A stretch of 64,000 bases of DNA from Janibacter sp. CX7 (GCF_024362365.1 NZ_CP101464.1:310001-374000), one strand, 5' to 3'; shown: positions 15,266 to 24,664, counted from the first letter of the stretch. The notes: generated by a model not told the origin, from the sequence alone. A program made the numbers and translations.

Positions 15266-16185
15266 AGCGGCACCCCCACGGGCGAGCGGTCGGAGCTGCC
15301 CGGAGGCGGAGCCTGCCCCGGCCGCAGCCGCGGGCCGGTGCACAGCGCGGCGAAGGTCCCGATCGCCGCCACCGCCGACACGAGCGCGCCCGCGCCGAAG
15401 GTGAGCTGGAGGGCTCGCGTCGACGAGGTCGCGCAGGTGCCGCCGGAGTGCGCAACCGTCATGAGCAGCAGCAGCGGCACGAGGGTCGCCCAGCACACGA
15501 GCGCGACGGCGAGCAGCACCGACCGCGTCGACCAGCGCCGCACGGCGTCGTCGACGTCGGCCCCCTCGGCCCCCTGGGCGGGGCGGGCGGCGATCGTGCG
15601 GCAAGTGACCGCGGCGGCCACCAGGCCGACGAGCAGGGCGGCGGCGATCGGGATGGCGTAGTAGCTGCCGGGCCACGGGGTGCGGATCGTCGTGACGTCC
15701 CCGCACACCGTCGTCAGCGCGCGCCCGGCCCGGCCGAGGTCGTCAGGCGAGCCCATGACCGTGCCGACGACGAGGGTCGTGGCGAGCGCGGCGACCGCGA
15801 TCGTCGCGAGGGCGAGCGGGCCGGCGCCGATGTGGTCGCGCACCCGTCGGGGTCTGGCCAGCGCGGTGCGGGTGAGGGTCGTCTGCCGCGGGCTGCGCAG
15901 CTCGCCGACGCACATGACCAGGATCAGGGCCATGCCGCCGACCGCCGGTGCGAGGGCGGCGACCCGCCCCAGCGAGACGCCGGCCAGGGCGAAGAGCGCG
16001 ACCGTCGTGACCAGCGCGAGGACGACGGCCCAGGCGAACCACCGGGTCGAGCGGCGGTGCAGGTGCACCACGGCCGCGTGCTCCGGTGCCGTGAGCGGGG
16101 TGCGCGAGCGGGCGAGCAGCCACACGAGGAGCGCGACGGCGAGCACCGCCAGGAGGACGAAGGGGAGGACGAGCACGCTGGCCAT
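15262..16185 (-). CDS. Polytopic membrane protein co-transcribed with GntR regulator
   Basis: 307 residues with about eight hydrophobic segments; N-terminal VLVLPFVLLAVLAVALLVWL has no cleavable signal. Mid-protein RSPRQTTLTRTALARPRRVRD is a basic cytosolic loop, a pattern seen in DUF1648-like or unassigned membrane proteins that accompany YtrA regulators. I do not recognise a specific function. It is the first gene of a three-gene unit (membrane protein, GntR, GNAT) that starts just downstream of the two operator-like repeats. Confidence 0.75.
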   Translation of the reverse strand: MASVLVLPFVLLAVLAVALLVWLLARSRTPLTAPEHAAVVHLHRRSTRWFAWAVVLALVTTVALFALAGVSLGRVAALAPAVGGMALILVMCVGELRSPRQTTLTRTALARPRRVRDHIGAGPLALATIAVAALATTLVVGTVMGSPDDLGRAGRALTTVCGDVTTIRTPWPGSYYAIPIAAALLVGLVAAAVTCRTIAARPAQGAEGADVDDAVRRWSTRSVLLAVALVCWATLVPLLLLMTVAHSGGTCATSSTRALQLTFGAGALVSAVAAIGTFAALCTGPRLRPGQAPPPGSSDRSPVGVPL

Positions 16186-16194
16186 GGCCGGCTC

Positions 16195-16218
16195 CTTGTG
16201 TCAGGTGAGTGTGACAAG
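16195..16218 (-). promoter_or_regulatory. Operator-like repeat, copy 1 (GntR operon)
   Basis: 24-bp element with ends CTTGTGTCA and TGTGACAAG, starting ten bases upstream of the membrane-protein start. It matches the copy at 16241-16264 at 21 of 24 positions. CTTGT...ACAAG gives partial dyad symmetry. Best candidate binding site for the YtrA-type regulator of this operon. Confidence 0.65.
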
Positions 16219-16240
16219 ACGAGAGTCCTCCTCCCTTCGC

Positions 16241-16264
16241 CTTGTGTCAAGTGCATGTGACAAG
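16241..16264 (-). promoter_or_regulatory. Operator-like repeat, copy 2 (GntR operon)
   Basis: Second copy, 46 bases from the first (start to start), between the divergent GntR operon and the MFS gene. Its right end is 65 bases from the MFS start, so the regulator could affect both. Confidence 0.65.
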
Positions 16265-16291
16265 TCGTCGTGCGCCGACCCGTGGACGCGA

Positions 16292-16321
16292 TTGCCTGCA
16301 TGGCGCACGGATTCGTATCAT
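16292..16321 (+). promoter_or_regulatory. Leaderless promoter of MFS gene
   Basis: TTGCCT at 16292-16297, 18-base spacer, TATCAT at 16316-16321, then seven bases to the GTG at 16329 with no ribosome site. Confidence 0.6.
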
Positions 16322-16328
16322 CTATCCA

Positions 16329-17666
16329 GTGACCGGTCCCCGACAGTTGCACTCCATCGGCCGACGACGCGCCTACGCCATCTGGGGTGCCGCCCTGGCG
16401 GTCTACGTCCTCGCGGTCTTCCACCGCACCTCGCTCGGCGTCGCGGGCCTGCTCGCCGCCGACCGGTTCGGGATCAACGCCAGCCAGCTCGCGACCTTCA
16501 CCGTCCTCCAGCTCGCGGTCTACGCGGCGATGCAGGTGCCGGTCGGGGTGGCGCTCGACCGCTTCGGCTCGCGCGCCCTGATCATCAGCGGGCTCGTGTG
16601 CATGACCATCGGGCAGCTGTGGTTCGCCGTCGCCGACAGCTTCGCCATGGGCCTGGGGGCCCGCGCCCTCGTCGGCGCCGGCGACGCGATGGTCTTCACC
16701 GCCGTCCTGCGGCTCGTCGCGGTGTGGTTCCTCGTGCGACAGGCGCCGGTCATCACCCAGATCACCGGCATGATCGGCCAGATGGGCGCCGTCGCCGCGG
16801 CGGTGCCGCTGAGCGCCGCCCTGCACGACCTCGGCTGGACCCGCACCTATGCGCTCGCCGCCTCGCTCGGCGTCATCCTCCTGCTCAGCGCCTTCGCGAT
16901 CATCAAGGACTCGCCCTACGAGCGCGGCGAGGTCGAGCGGATCAAGCTGCGCGCCCTGCGGCACAGCCTCACCGAGGTCTGGCGCGACCCCGGCACCCGG
17001 CTCGGGCTGTCGGTGCACTTCACCTCGCAGTTCGCCCCGACGGTCTTCACCCTGCTGTGGGGGTACCCCTTCCTCGTGTCGGGGCAGGGCCTGTCGCCGA
17101 CGACCGCCTCGACGCTGCTCACCCTGATGACCTTCGTCGCGCTCGTGGCCGGCCCGACGATCGGCCGCTGGACCGGACGCAACCCCTATTACCGCTCGGT
17201 CGTCGCCCTCGGTGTCGTCGGCGCCATCGCGATCGTCTGGGCGGTCGTCCTTGCCCTGCCCGACCGTGCGCCGCTGTGGCTGCTCGTCGTGCTCGTCGCC
17301 GTCACCGCGGTGGGCGGCCCCGGGTCGATGATCGCCTTCGACCTCGCCCGCACCTTCCACCGCAACGACCGCCTCGGCCGCGCCTCCGGCGTGGTCAACA
17401 TGGGCGGTTTCATCGCCTCGCTCGTGACGATGGCGCTCATCGGTCTCGTCCTCGACCGGCTGGCGCCCGGCGGCCCCGACACCTACAGCCTCGACGACTT
17501 CCGCATCGCGATGAGTGTGCAGTTCCTCCTGTGGGGATTCGGCGCGGCGATGATCCTGCGCTACCGCCGGCTGAGCCTGCGGCGGGTCGCCGACGCCGGC
17601 GCGATGGAGGCCCTGCGTCGGGGTGAGGCGCTGCTCCCGGGCATCTCCCGGGACCACGAGGACTGA
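16329..17666 (+). CDS. Major facilitator superfamily transporter
   Basis: 445 residues with about 12 membrane helices. VYVLAVFHRTSLGVAGLLA in helix 1 and VGVALDRFGSRALI in loop 2-3 (the MFS GxxxDRxGxR motif) identify an MFS carrier; the second half has GPTIGRWTGRNPYY in the matching position. The family resembles nitrate/nitrite-type or unassigned actinobacterial MFS proteins; the substrate cannot be told from sequence. The GTG at 16329 is chosen because of the leaderless promoter; upstream in-frame codons lie in the operator region. Confidence 0.88.
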   Translation: MTGPRQLHSIGRRRAYAIWGAALAVYVLAVFHRTSLGVAGLLAADRFGINASQLATFTVLQLAVYAAMQVPVGVALDRFGSRALIISGLVCMTIGQLWFAVADSFAMGLGARALVGAGDAMVFTAVLRLVAVWFLVRQAPVITQITGMIGQMGAVAAAVPLSAALHDLGWTRTYALAASLGVILLLSAFAIIKDSPYERGEVERIKLRALRHSLTEVWRDPGTRLGLSVHFTSQFAPTVFTLLWGYPFLVSGQGLSPTTASTLLTLMTFVALVAGPTIGRWTGRNPYYRSVVALGVVGAIAIVWAVVLALPDRAPLWLLVVLVAVTAVGGPGSMIAFDLARTFHRNDRLGRASGVVNMGGFIASLVTMALIGLVLDRLAPGGPDTYSLDDFRIAMSVQFLLWGFGAAMILRYRRLSLRRVADAGAMEALRRGEALLPGISRDHED

Positions 17667-17681
17667 CGGACGAAGGGGGGG

Positions 17682-18842
17682 TCAGAGCCCGGCGAGCAGC
17701 TGGCGCGAGATGACCAGCCGCTGGATCTGGTTGGTCCCCTCGAAGATCTGGGTCACCTTCGCCTCGCGGAAGTAGCGCTCGACGGGGAAGTCCTGGGTGA
17801 AGCCGGCGCCGCCGAGGACCTGGATCGCCTCGGTCGTCACCCGCATCGCCGCGTCGGTCGCGACGAGCTTGGCCACCGCCGCCTCCTTGCCGAAGGCCCG
17901 CCCGGCGTCGCGCAGCCGCGCCGCGTGCAGGTAGGTCGCCCGGGCGCTCGTCACGGCGGCCTCCATGTCGGCGAGGAGGAAGGCCAGGCCCTGGTTGCTC
18001 GCGATGGTCCGGCCGAACTGCTCGCGCTCTGCCGCATAGCGGGCCGCGACGTCGAGCGCCGCCTGCCCCAGGCCCGTCGCCACCGCGGCGATGCCCAGGC
18101 GCCCGGCGTCGAGCCCGGCCAGCGCCATCGGCACCCCGCGCCCGAGCTCGCCGACCTGGCGCTCACCGCTCACCGGCACGTCCTCGAAGATCACCTCGCG
18201 CACGGTGTCGCCGTGCAGGCCCATCTTCTTCTCGGGGGTGCCGAAGGACAGCCCCTCGGCGTCGGCCGGCACGACGAAGCAGCTGACCCCGCGGCCGCCG
18301 TCGTCGCTCGTGCGGGCGAAGGTCGTGTAGTAGTCGGCGTGACCGGCGTGCGAGATCCACGCCTTGCGCCCGCGGATGCGCCAGTCGTCGCCGTCGGGCG
18401 TCGCGCGCGTCGTCATCGCGCCGATGTCGGAGCCGGCGAGCGGCTCCGAGAGGGCATAGGCGCCGAGGGTCTCGCCGGAGAGCATGTCGGGCAGCAGGGC
18501 CTGCTGCTGCTCCGGAGTGCCGTAGGTGTGCACGGCATAGGCCGTCAGCGAGTGGACCGAGACGCCGACCGCGACCGCGGCCCAGGCCGAGGCGATCTCC
18601 TCGACGACCTGCAGGTAGACCTCGTAGGGCTGTCCACCGCCACCGAGCTCCTCGGGATAGGGCAGCGAGAGCAACCCCGCCCGCCCGAGGGTGCGGAAGA
18701 CCTCCCGCGGGAAGATCTCCTCGGTCGCCGCGCGCGCCTCGACCTCGTCCACCTGCGGTCGCAGGGTCTTGTCGCAGATCGCCCGGGTGAGCTCGATGAG
18801 ATCGTCACCGATGTCCGTGGGCATGAGCCTCGTTGCTGCCAT
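17682..18842 (-). CDS. Acyl-CoA dehydrogenase
   Basis: 386 residues. FAD enzyme oxidising acyl-CoA to enoyl-CoA. Signatures: AYALSEPLAGSDIGAM (first ACD motif), KAWISHAGHADYYTTF, ERYFREAKVTQIFEGTNQIQR with the catalytic Glu of short/branched-chain dehydrogenases in FEGTNQIQ. Domain order N-helical, beta barrel, C-helical is complete. The start at 18842 (MAATRLMPT) is chosen because TACAGT lies seven bases upstream; a longer frame to 18881 exists. Exact acyl chain specificity is unclear; no beta-oxidation partners adjoin. Confidence 0.92.
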   Translation of the reverse strand: MAATRLMPTDIGDDLIELTRAICDKTLRPQVDEVEARAATEEIFPREVFRTLGRAGLLSLPYPEELGGGGQPYEVYLQVVEEIASAWAAVAVGVSVHSLTAYAVHTYGTPEQQQALLPDMLSGETLGAYALSEPLAGSDIGAMTTRATPDGDDWRIRGRKAWISHAGHADYYTTFARTSDDGGRGVSCFVVPADAEGLSFGTPEKKMGLHGDTVREVIFEDVPVSGERQVGELGRGVPMALAGLDAGRLGIAAVATGLGQAALDVAARYAAEREQFGRTIASNQGLAFLLADMEAAVTSARATYLHAARLRDAGRAFGKEAAVAKLVATDAAMRVTTEAIQVLGGAGFTQDFPVERYFREAKVTQIFEGTNQIQRLVISRQLLAGL

Positions 18843-18849
18843 GGGCATC

Positions 18850-18855
18850 ACTGTA
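18850..18855 (-). promoter_or_regulatory. Leaderless -10 box of acyl-CoA dehydrogenase gene
   Basis: TACAGT on the minus strand ends seven bases before the ATG at 18842; no ribosome site. Confidence 0.55.
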
Positions 18856-18906
18856 GGTGCGGCATCGCTGGCTGCGCCCATCCGGTGCGCCCACCCTGTG
18901 GCCGCC

Positions 18907-18912
18907 TACGGT
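18907..18912 (+). promoter_or_regulatory. Leaderless -10 box of LCP gene
   Basis: TACGGT ends six bases before the GTG at 18919; only GGAGGGG lies between, too close to act as a ribosome site. Confidence 0.5.
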
Positions 18913-18918
18913 GGAGGG

Positions 18919-20055
18919 GTGAGACCTCCCTTCGCCCGCACCGGAGCGACGACGACCGCCATCGCGCTGGCCCTGACCGCCTGCTCCGCCGACGAGACCC
19001 CGAGCCCCACCTCCTCGTCGTCCACCTCCTCCGCCGCGACGTCCTCGCAGCCGACGACGTCGCCGAGCAGCACCACCGCCCCGGCACCTCGCGTCACCGG
19101 CGCCCCGGCCTCGCTGACCGCGGCGGTCGCGAAGAAGTACGGCAGGAGCCCGCTGCGCGGCAAGGCCTCCCTCGGCACCTGGCGCGGCGCGAAGGTCGCG
19201 GTCGTCACCGCCGGCGACGACGCGACCTTCGCCGTGCGGCCCAAGGGCCGGCAGGGGTGGAAGGTCGTCGGCGGCTGGTGGCCCAGCCTCGGCGCGACCC
19301 GCGGCAAGGCCGACGTCGGGGGCAGCCGTCACGTCCTCGTCATCGGCTCCGACGCCCGCGAGGGTCAGGACGTGGAGCACTCGCGGGCCGACGCGATCCA
19401 GCTCCTCGGTGTCGACGGGGTCGGCGGCGCCGGCCTCATGGGCTTCGCCCGCGACCTGTGGGTGCCGATCCCCGGCCACGGCGAGGGCAAGCTCAACTCC
19501 TCGATGGTCTTCGCCGGCCCGAGCGGGCAGACGGAGTCGGTGAGCAGCGTGAGCGGCATCGACGCCGACGGCTACGTCGTCACCGGCTTCGACGGCTTCA
19601 AGGCGATCGTCGACGACCTCGGCGGGCTGAACTTCATGGCGCCGAAGGCGATGGACTCGCACCTGAGCGGTGGCCAGGTCAAGAAGGGCTACAACCACCT
19701 CGACGGCATGGAGGCCCTCGCCTGGTCGCGCGAGCGCAAGACCCTGCCCGGTGGCGACTTCGACCGCTCGCGCAACCAGGGCCTGCTCCTGGCCTCGGCG
19801 GCGATCCAGGCGCGCCTGCGCGGGCCGGGTTCGCTGCCCGAGGCGCTGACGGTCATCGACGAGCACGCGAGCAGCAACCTCTCGGCGGAGGAGATGCTCC
19901 TTTTCACAGCGGCCTTCTTCCGGGTCAACCCCACGCAGGTGGGGCACGCCGTGGCGAAGGGGCCGACGGGCATGCAGTCGGGCCAGTCGATCGTGCGTCT
20001 CGACGAGGACTCCCGGCGGGCCTTCCGCGACTTCCGCGACGGTCGCCTCAGCTGA
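18919..20055 (+). CDS. LytR-CpsA-Psr (LCP) family lipoprotein
   Basis: 378 residues. Short signal peptide with lipobox ALTACSAD (Cys near residue 17), a Ser/Thr-rich linker to about residue 60, then an LCP domain: RHVLVIGSDARE, SRADAIQLLGVD, LMGFARDLWVPIPGHGEGKLNSS and DFDRSRNQGLLL are the phosphate-binding Arg and Asp blocks. LCP enzymes transfer polyprenyl-linked glycopolymers (teichoic acids, arabinogalactan) to peptidoglycan on the outer face of the membrane. Unusually the protein is predicted to be lipid-anchored, where most LCP proteins have an N-terminal transmembrane helix. Confidence 0.85.
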   Translation: MRPPFARTGATTTAIALALTACSADETPSPTSSSSTSSAATSSQPTTSPSSTTAPAPRVTGAPASLTAAVAKKYGRSPLRGKASLGTWRGAKVAVVTAGDDATFAVRPKGRQGWKVVGGWWPSLGATRGKADVGGSRHVLVIGSDAREGQDVEHSRADAIQLLGVDGVGGAGLMGFARDLWVPIPGHGEGKLNSSMVFAGPSGQTESVSSVSGIDADGYVVTGFDGFKAIVDDLGGLNFMAPKAMDSHLSGGQVKKGYNHLDGMEALAWSRERKTLPGGDFDRSRNQGLLLASAAIQARLRGPGSLPEALTVIDEHASSNLSAEEMLLFTAAFFRVNPTQVGHAVAKGPTGMQSGQSIVRLDEDSRRAFRDFRDGRLS

Positions 20056-21118
20056 TCTGCGCGGCGTGCGCCGGGTGCACCCGCACCTGCGTCGCCTTGA
20101 GCGAGACCCACACCGGGTCGCCCGGCCGCAGCGGCACGTCGGTCAGGGCGGCGGGCGTGACCTCCGCTCCCATGACGAAGGGGGAGTCCAGCCGGACCCG
20201 CACGCGGCCGGCGTGGGTCTCCACCCGCGCGACCCGGCCACGCCAGACATTGCGGGGCGACCCCTCGGGCCGGGTGCGGTGCAGCGAGAGCGCGTCGGGG
20301 GCGAAGGACACCCAGCAGTCACCCGTGAGGTCGTGCGGTCCGGTCGCGATCTCGACCGGGGCGCCCGTCTCGTCGTGGGCCACGGCGCCGCCACCCGCGG
20401 TCGCCCGGGCGCGCACGAGGTTGACCCCGGCGAGCCCGGCGGTGAATCCGCTGCGCGGGCGCGCCAGGACATCGCGCACCGGGCCGTGCTCGACCGGGTC
20501 GCCGAGCACGGTGAGCGTGTCGCGCGGTCCGTCGCACACGGTGAGCACGTCGAGCACGTCGTGGGTGACGAGCACGACGACGAGGTCGGAGCGCTCGTGC
20601 GTGACATCGGCGAGGACGGCGCGCATGGCCGGGGTCGCCTCGACGTCGAGGGCGGCGAGCGGCTCGTCGAGGAGCAGGGCCGCCGGCTCGGCGGCCAGGG
20701 CGCGGGCCAGGGCGACGCGGGCGGCCTGTCCGCCGGAGAGCTGGCTCGGGCGACGGTCGGCGAAGGGGGTCATGCCGACGACGTCGAGCCAGTGGTCGGC
20801 GACCTCCCGGGCCTCGCGGCGGCCGCGGCCGAGGCTGCGCGGGCCGAAGGCGACGTTGTCGCGCACGCCGAGGTGGGGGAAGAGCTGCCCGGCCTGGCTG
20901 AGCAGCACGACCCGGCGTCGGTGCGGGGGCAGCGCGTCGAGCACCCGGCCGTCGAGGACGACCCGGCTCTCGTCCGCCCGAGCCAGACCGGCGACGACCG
21001 ACAGCAGCGAGGACTTGCCGGCGCCGTTGGGCCCGGCGACGGCATGCCGACCCGGCGGCAGCTCGAGGTCGACGTCGAGCCCGCGCTGCGCCCACCGGGC
21101 GCGCACCTGCAGACTCAT
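20048..21118 (-). CDS. modC: Molybdate ABC transporter ATP-binding protein
   Basis: 356 residues. ATPase domain with Walker [11 protein letters not shown]-loop in [12 protein letters not shown], signature [15 protein letters not shown] and Walker [13 protein letters not shown]; His switch in LVTHDVLDV. The C-terminal part (about 250-356) is a molybdate-binding-type TOBE/Mop domain region. Energises molybdate (or tungstate) import. Starts inside the modB stop (ATGA) as the last gene of the regulator-modA-modB-modC operon. It is convergent with the LCP gene and its stop overlaps that gene's end by eight bases. Confidence 0.92.
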   Translation of the reverse strand: MSLQVRARWAQRGLDVDLELPPGRHAVAGPNGAGKSSLLSVVAGLARADESRVVLDGRVLDALPPHRRRVVLLSQAGQLFPHLGVRDNVAFGPRSLGRGRREAREVADHWLDVVGMTPFADRRPSQLSGGQAARVALARALAAEPAALLLDEPLAALDVEATPAMRAVLADVTHERSDLVVVLVTHDVLDVLTVCDGPRDTLTVLGDPVEHGPVRDVLARPRSGFTAGLAGVNLVRARATAGGGAVAHDETGAPVEIATGPHDLTGDCWVSFAPDALSLHRTRPEGSPRNVWRGRVARVETHAGRVRVRLDSPFVMGAEVTPAALTDVPLRPGDPVWVSLKATQVRVHPAHAAQIS

Positions 21119-21891
21119 CGCGCCCCCTTCGTCGTCCGGGCGTAGACCGCGCCGACGATGACCGTGGCGAGCACGACGAGGACGAGCGACAGCGCGATCG
21201 CGGCGTCCTGGTCGGTCTCGCGCTGCAGGTAGATCTCGAGCGGCAGGGTGCGGGTGCGGCCCTGGGCCGACCCGGCGAAGGTCAGCGTCGCGCCGAACTC
21301 GCCGAGGGCGCGGGCGAAGGCGAGGACGGACCCCGACAGCAGGCCGGGCCCGACGAGCGGCAGGGTGACCCGGGTCAGGCGCCGCCACGGGCTCGCCCCG
21401 AGGGTCGCGGCCGCCTCCTCCTGCCGGGGGTCGAGGCCGCGGACGGCACCTTCGAGCGAGAGGACGAGGAAGGGGAGGGCGACGAAGGTCTGCGCGAGGA
21501 CGACCGCGGTCGTCGTGTAGGAGATCGTGATGCCGGCGGCGACGAGATGCTCGCCGATGAGCCCGCGTCGGCCGAAGGTCGTCAGCAGTGCGAGGCCGCC
21601 GACGACCGGGGGCAGGACGAGCGGCACGAGCACGAGGGCCCGCAGCACGGACTGCCCGGGCCAGCGGCCCCGGGCGAGCAGGATCGCCAGCGGCGCCCCG
21701 AGGAGCAGGCACAGGACGGTGGCGGCCAAGGCGGTGCGCAGCGAGAGCAGTAGGGCGTCGACCGACGCGTCGGAGGTCAGCAGCGGCCAGAGCCGGCCGG
21801 CGTCGACGGAGGTGAGCAGCCCGAGCAGCGGGACGACGACGACGAGGACGGCTCCCGCCGCGGGCACCCACAGCCAGCCGGGTGGCCTCAC
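21115..21891 (-). CDS. modB: Molybdate ABC transporter permease
   Basis: 258 residues with about six membrane helices. The ABC permease loop [21 protein letters not shown] near residues 165-185 (EAA motif, Gly conserved) contacts Mod[14 protein letters not shown] near the C-terminus is the ModB signature. GTG start overlapping the modA stop (GTGA). Confidence 0.93.
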   Translation of the reverse strand: MRPPGWLWVPAAGAVLVVVVPLLGLLTSVDAGRLWPLLTSDASVDALLLSLRTALAATVLCLLLGAPLAILLARGRWPGQSVLRALVLVPLVLPPVVGGLALLTTFGRRGLIGEHLVAAGITISYTTTAVVLAQTFVALPFLVLSLEGAVRGLDPRQEEAAATLGASPWRRLTRVTLPLVGPGLLSGSVLAFARALGEFGATLTFAGSAQGRTRTLPLEIYLQRETDQDAAIALSLVLVVLATVIVGAVYARTTKGAR

Positions 21892-22649
21892 GGGGCGCCG
21901 AAGCCCTTGTCCTGCAGGACCTTCTGCCCCTGCGGGCCGAGGAGGTGGTCGACGAAGTCGGCGGCGACGTCGGGGGAGGCCGCGTCCGTGAGCGCGCCGA
22001 TCGGGTAGCGGTTGACGACCTTGTCCGCGCCTTCGGTCCGCACCGCCTCGACGTCGTCGCCCGCGCCGGTGGCGTCGGTGACGTAGACGAGCCCGGCGTC
22101 GGCCTCGCCGGTGCTCACCTTGGTGAGCACGTCGGTGACCTTCGACTCCTCGCTCGCCGGGTCGAGGGTGACGTCCTCCTGCTCGGTGAGTGTCTTCGTC
22201 GCGGCACCGCAGGGCACCTGCTCGGCGCAGACGACGACCGCGAGGTCCGGGTCGGCGAGGTCCTCCAGGCCGGTGATCTTCTGCGGGTTGCCCGGCTCGG
22301 TGACGATGGTCAGCACATTGGTCGCGAAGACCTGCGGGTCGTCGACGGCGTCCTCGACCTTGTCCATGTTGGCCTGGTCGGCCGAGGCGAAGACGTCGAG
22401 CTGCGCGCCGCCCTCGATCTGCGTCGCGAGGTCGGAGGAGCCGGCGAACTGGAGGTCCACGGTGACCCCCTCGTGGGTCGCCTCGAAGTCCGTGGCGATC
22501 TCCTCGAAGGCATCGGTCAGCGAGGCGGCAGCGGCGACGTGCAGGGTCGTCTCGCCGTCGTCCGACGCGTCGGAGGCGTCGGAGCCGCAGGCGGCGAGGG
22601 CCAGGGCGAGCACGGCGACGGACGAGGAGGCGGCGAGGCGGCGGATCAC
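21888..22649 (-). CDS. modA: Molybdate-binding lipoprotein
   Basis: 253 residues. Lipobox LALAACGSD (Cys near 21). [20 protein letters not shown] and [26 protein letters not shown] are the classical ModA blocks that bind the oxyanion through Ser/backbone NH groups; [18 protein letters not shown] near the C-terminus is also typical. GTG start overlapping the regulator stop (GTGA). Anchored on the outer membrane face, delivers molybdate to ModB. Confidence 0.95.
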   Translation of the reverse strand: MIRRLAASSSVAVLALALAACGSDASDASDDGETTLHVAAAASLTDAFEEIATDFEATHEGVTVDLQFAGSSDLATQIEGGAQLDVFASADQANMDKVEDAVDDPQVFATNVLTIVTEPGNPQKITGLEDLADPDLAVVVCAEQVPCGAATKTLTEQEDVTLDPASEESKVTDVLTKVSTGEADAGLVYVTDATGAGDDVEAVRTEGADKVVNRYPIGALTDAASPDVAADFVDHLLGPQGQKVLQDKGFGAP

Positions 22650-23047
22650 GAGGGGGTCCCGGGGGTGGCGATGACGACATTGGTCGACTTGATCGAGGCG
22701 ACCGCGACGACGCCCGGCTCGAGGCCCAGCTCGTCGGCGGCCTCGCGCGACATGAGCGAGACGATGCGGAAGGGCCCGGCCTGCAGGCTCACCTGCGCCA
22801 TGACGCCGTCGCGCAGGACCTCGGTGACGATGCCGCGCATGCGGTTGCGCGCGGACTCGTCACGCACCGTGCCGATGGCCGGTGGTTGCGCGATCTCCTG
22901 GGCGAGGCGGGCCAGGTCGGTCCCGTCGACGAGGGTGACGCCGTCCCCCTTTGTCGCCGCGAGGCGCCCACCGTCGATCCAGCGCCGGACCGTGTCGGAG
23001 GAGACGGCGAGCAGCTCGGCCGCCTCGGACACCCGCATCTGCGTCAT
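22646..23047 (-). CDS. HTH-TOBE molybdenum-responsive regulator
   Basis: 133 residues. An excisionase/MerR-like helix-turn-helix ([30 protein letters not shown], residues 4-33) is fused to one Mop/TOBE domain ([43 protein letters not shown]). Single-Mop fusions like this replace ModE in many actinobacteria and sense molybdate directly. As the first gene of the mod operon it is probably autoregulatory. Start at 23047 fits a TAGCGT -10 box seven bases upstream; the longer frame to 23089 runs through the promoter and terminator. Confidence 0.85.
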   Translation of the reverse strand: MTQMRVSEAAELLAVSSDTVRRWIDGGRLAATKGDGVTLVDGTDLARLAQEIAQPPAIGTVRDESARNRMRGIVTEVLRDGVMAQVSLQAGPFRIVSLMSREAADELGLEPGVVAVASIKSTNVVIATPGTPS

Positions 23048-23054
23048 GAAGGGG

Positions 23055-23060
23055 ACGCTA
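23055..23060 (-). promoter_or_regulatory. Leaderless -10 box of mod operon
   Basis: TAGCGT on the minus strand ends seven bases before the ATG at 23047. Operator sequences for the HTH-TOBE protein are expected to overlap it, but I cannot define one. Confidence 0.5.
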
Positions 23061-23085
23061 TCAGCGCATCTGCGGCTCAAACGCT

Positions 23086-23105
23086 GCAAGACCCTAGGGT
23101 CTTGC
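23086..23105 (-). terminator. 20-bp palindrome after SGNH gene
   Basis: GCAAGACCCTAGGGTCTTGC is a perfect palindrome 15 bases after the SGNH hydrolase stop on the minus strand, followed by AGCGTTTG. Most likely a terminator; because it also lies 26-45 bases upstream of the mod -10 box, an operator role is an alternative. Confidence 0.6.
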
Positions 23106-23119
23106 TGGGTTCGGCACGG

Positions 23120-23938
23120 TCAGTCGGTGGGCAGGTCCTGCGGGCCGAAGGGGGTCGGCTCGCCGATCTTCGCCGTCACCGAGTCGCCGGAGGAGCGGCC
23201 GGTCAGACGGCGCTGCACCCACGGGCCGGCGTAGCCGACCGCCCACCTGGCCTGCTCGGCACGCCGCTGCGCGGCCGGGACCGGGGGCGCCGCGGGCAGC
23301 CGCTCGTCCCAGCCCTCCCGGGCGCCGAGGCCGAGCGCCGCGAGGGCTGCCTGGGTGAGCCGCTTGTGCCCCTCGGTGCTCGGGTGGATGCGGTCCTCGC
23401 CCCACATGCGCGCATCGCGCATCGACTGCATGCCCCACAGGCCGAGGACGTGCGCGCCGTGCCGCGAGGCGATCGTGTAGAGGTTGGCCGTGTGCACCGC
23501 GTGCCGGGTGCGCAGCGCGGAGAAGAGGCCGGCGCCCCGCGGGTCGGTCGGCGTCGCGAGCAGCACGTCGGCGCCGGTGGCGCGGATCCGCTCGACGGCC
23601 GACTCGAGCCGCCCGGCGATGTCGTCGAGGTCGACCCGCGGCCGCAGGATGTCGTTGCCGCCGCCGACGATCGACACGAGGTCGGGGGCCATCGTCAGCG
23701 CCTGCTCGAGCTGGCGGCCGACGACGTCGTCGAGCTTGCGCCCGCGGATCGCGAGGTTGGCGTAGTGCAGCTCCTCGCCGCCGGTGCGGCCGGCGAGCTC
23801 GGCCGCGAGCCGGTCGGCCCAGCCGAGGAAGCGGCCCTCGTGCCGGGGGTCGACGTCGACCATGCCCTCGGTGAAGGAGTCGCCGATCGCGACGTAGCGG
23901 CGCCAGGGGTGCTCGGCGGGGGTGGTCGGGTCGGTCAC
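23120..23938 (-). CDS. SGNH/GDSL hydrolase
   Basis: 272 residues. Block [11 protein letters not shown] with the nucleophile Ser near residue 18, block II Gly in [11 protein letters not shown], block [12 protein letters not shown], and block [13 protein letters not shown] with the Asp-His pair. All catalytic residues are present. No signal peptide, so probably a cytosolic esterase/lipase of unknown substrate. GTG start overlaps the ung stop (GTGA). Confidence 0.9.
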   Translation of the reverse strand: MTDPTTPAEHPWRRYVAIGDSFTEGMVDVDPRHEGRFLGWADRLAAELAGRTGGEELHYANLAIRGRKLDDVVGRQLEQALTMAPDLVSIVGGGNDILRPRVDLDDIAGRLESAVERIRATGADVLLATPTDPRGAGLFSALRTRHAVHTANLYTIASRHGAHVLGLWGMQSMRDARMWGEDRIHPSTEGHKRLTQAALAALGLGAREGWDERLPAAPPVPAAQRRAEQARWAVGYAGPWVQRRLTGRSSGDSVTAKIGEPTPFGPQDLPTD

Positions 23939-24612
23939 GGCAGGCTCCAGTCGATCGGATCGGCGCCCTGGCGGGTGAGCAGCTCGTTGGTCCGGCTGAA
24001 GGGCCGGGAGCCGAAGAACCCGTTGCGGGCGGACAGGGGAGAGGGATGGGCGCTCTCGATGCGCGGCACCTCGCCGAGCGCGGGGGCGAGGTTGCGGGCC
24101 TGACGGCCCCAGAGGATCGCGACGAGCGGACCGCCGCGGGCGGCGAGGACCTCGATGGCGCGGTCGGTGACGGCCTCCCAGCCGCGGCCTTGGTGGCTCG
24201 CCGGCGCTCCGGGCCGGACGGTGAGGCAGCGGTTGAGCAGCATGACGCCCTGTCGGGCCCACGGGCTCAGGTCGCCATTGCTCGGCTGGGGCAGGCCGAG
24301 GTCGTCGACGAGCTCACGGTGGATGTTGGTCAGCGAGCGCGGCAGCGGCCGCACGTCGGGCGCGACGGCGAAGGAGAGCCCGATCGCGTGCCCGGGCGTC
24401 GGGTAGGGGTCCTGGCCGACGACGAGGACGCGCACCTCCTCGAGCGGGATGGTGAAGGCGCGCAGCACGTGCTCGCCCGCGGGCAGGTAGCCGTGGCCCT
24501 GCGCGACCTCCTCGCGCAGGTAGTCGCCCATCGCGGCGATCGTCGGAGCCACCGGCTCGAGGGCCTGTGCCCACGAGGGGTGGACGAGCTCGGTCAGCGG
24601 TCGCGTGGGCAC
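23935..24612 (-). CDS. ung: Uracil-DNA glycosylase (family 1)
   Basis: 225 residues. Removes uracil from DNA in base-excision repair. [20 protein letters not shown] carries the catalytic Asp (GQDPYP), LLNRCLTV the mid motif, and [19 protein letters not shown] the His loop that inserts in the minor groove. Complete and of normal length. GTG start with TACGTT six bases upstream (leaderless). Confidence 0.96.
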   Translation of the reverse strand: MPTRPLTELVHPSWAQALEPVAPTIAAMGDYLREEVAQGHGYLPAGEHVLRAFTIPLEEVRVLVVGQDPYPTPGHAIGLSFAVAPDVRPLPRSLTNIHRELVDDLGLPQPSNGDLSPWARQGVMLLNRCLTVRPGAPASHQGRGWEAVTDRAIEVLAARGGPLVAILWGRQARNLAPALGEVPRIESAHPSPLSARNGFFGSRPFSRTNELLTRQGADPIDWSLP

Positions 24613-24618
24613 GCCCCC

Positions 24619-24624
24619 AACGTA
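24619..24624 (-). promoter_or_regulatory. Leaderless -10 box of ung
   Basis: TACGTT on the minus strand ends six bases before the GTG at 24612. It lies just beyond the terminator hairpin at 24625-24664. Confidence 0.5.
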
Positions 24625-24664
24625 CGACGATCCCCCCGGCGCAGGGGTGCCGGGGGGATCGTCG
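24625..24664 (-). terminator. Terminator hairpin upstream of ung
   Basis: 16-base arms CGACGATCCCCCCGGC and complement around an 8-base loop, 16 bases after the stop of the 77-residue gene on the minus strand. Confidence 0.75.

Noticed and set aside
15924..17657. 577-codon minus-strand frame opposite the MFS gene
   Set aside because: Rich in Glu/Asp/Gly/His runs without hydrophobic core; the MFS protein on plus has all family motifs.
17925..21161. 1,078-codon plus-strand frame across three genes
   Set aside because: Spans opposite-strand acyl-CoA dehydrogenase, another frame of the LCP gene and the antisense of modC; a GC-driven accident.
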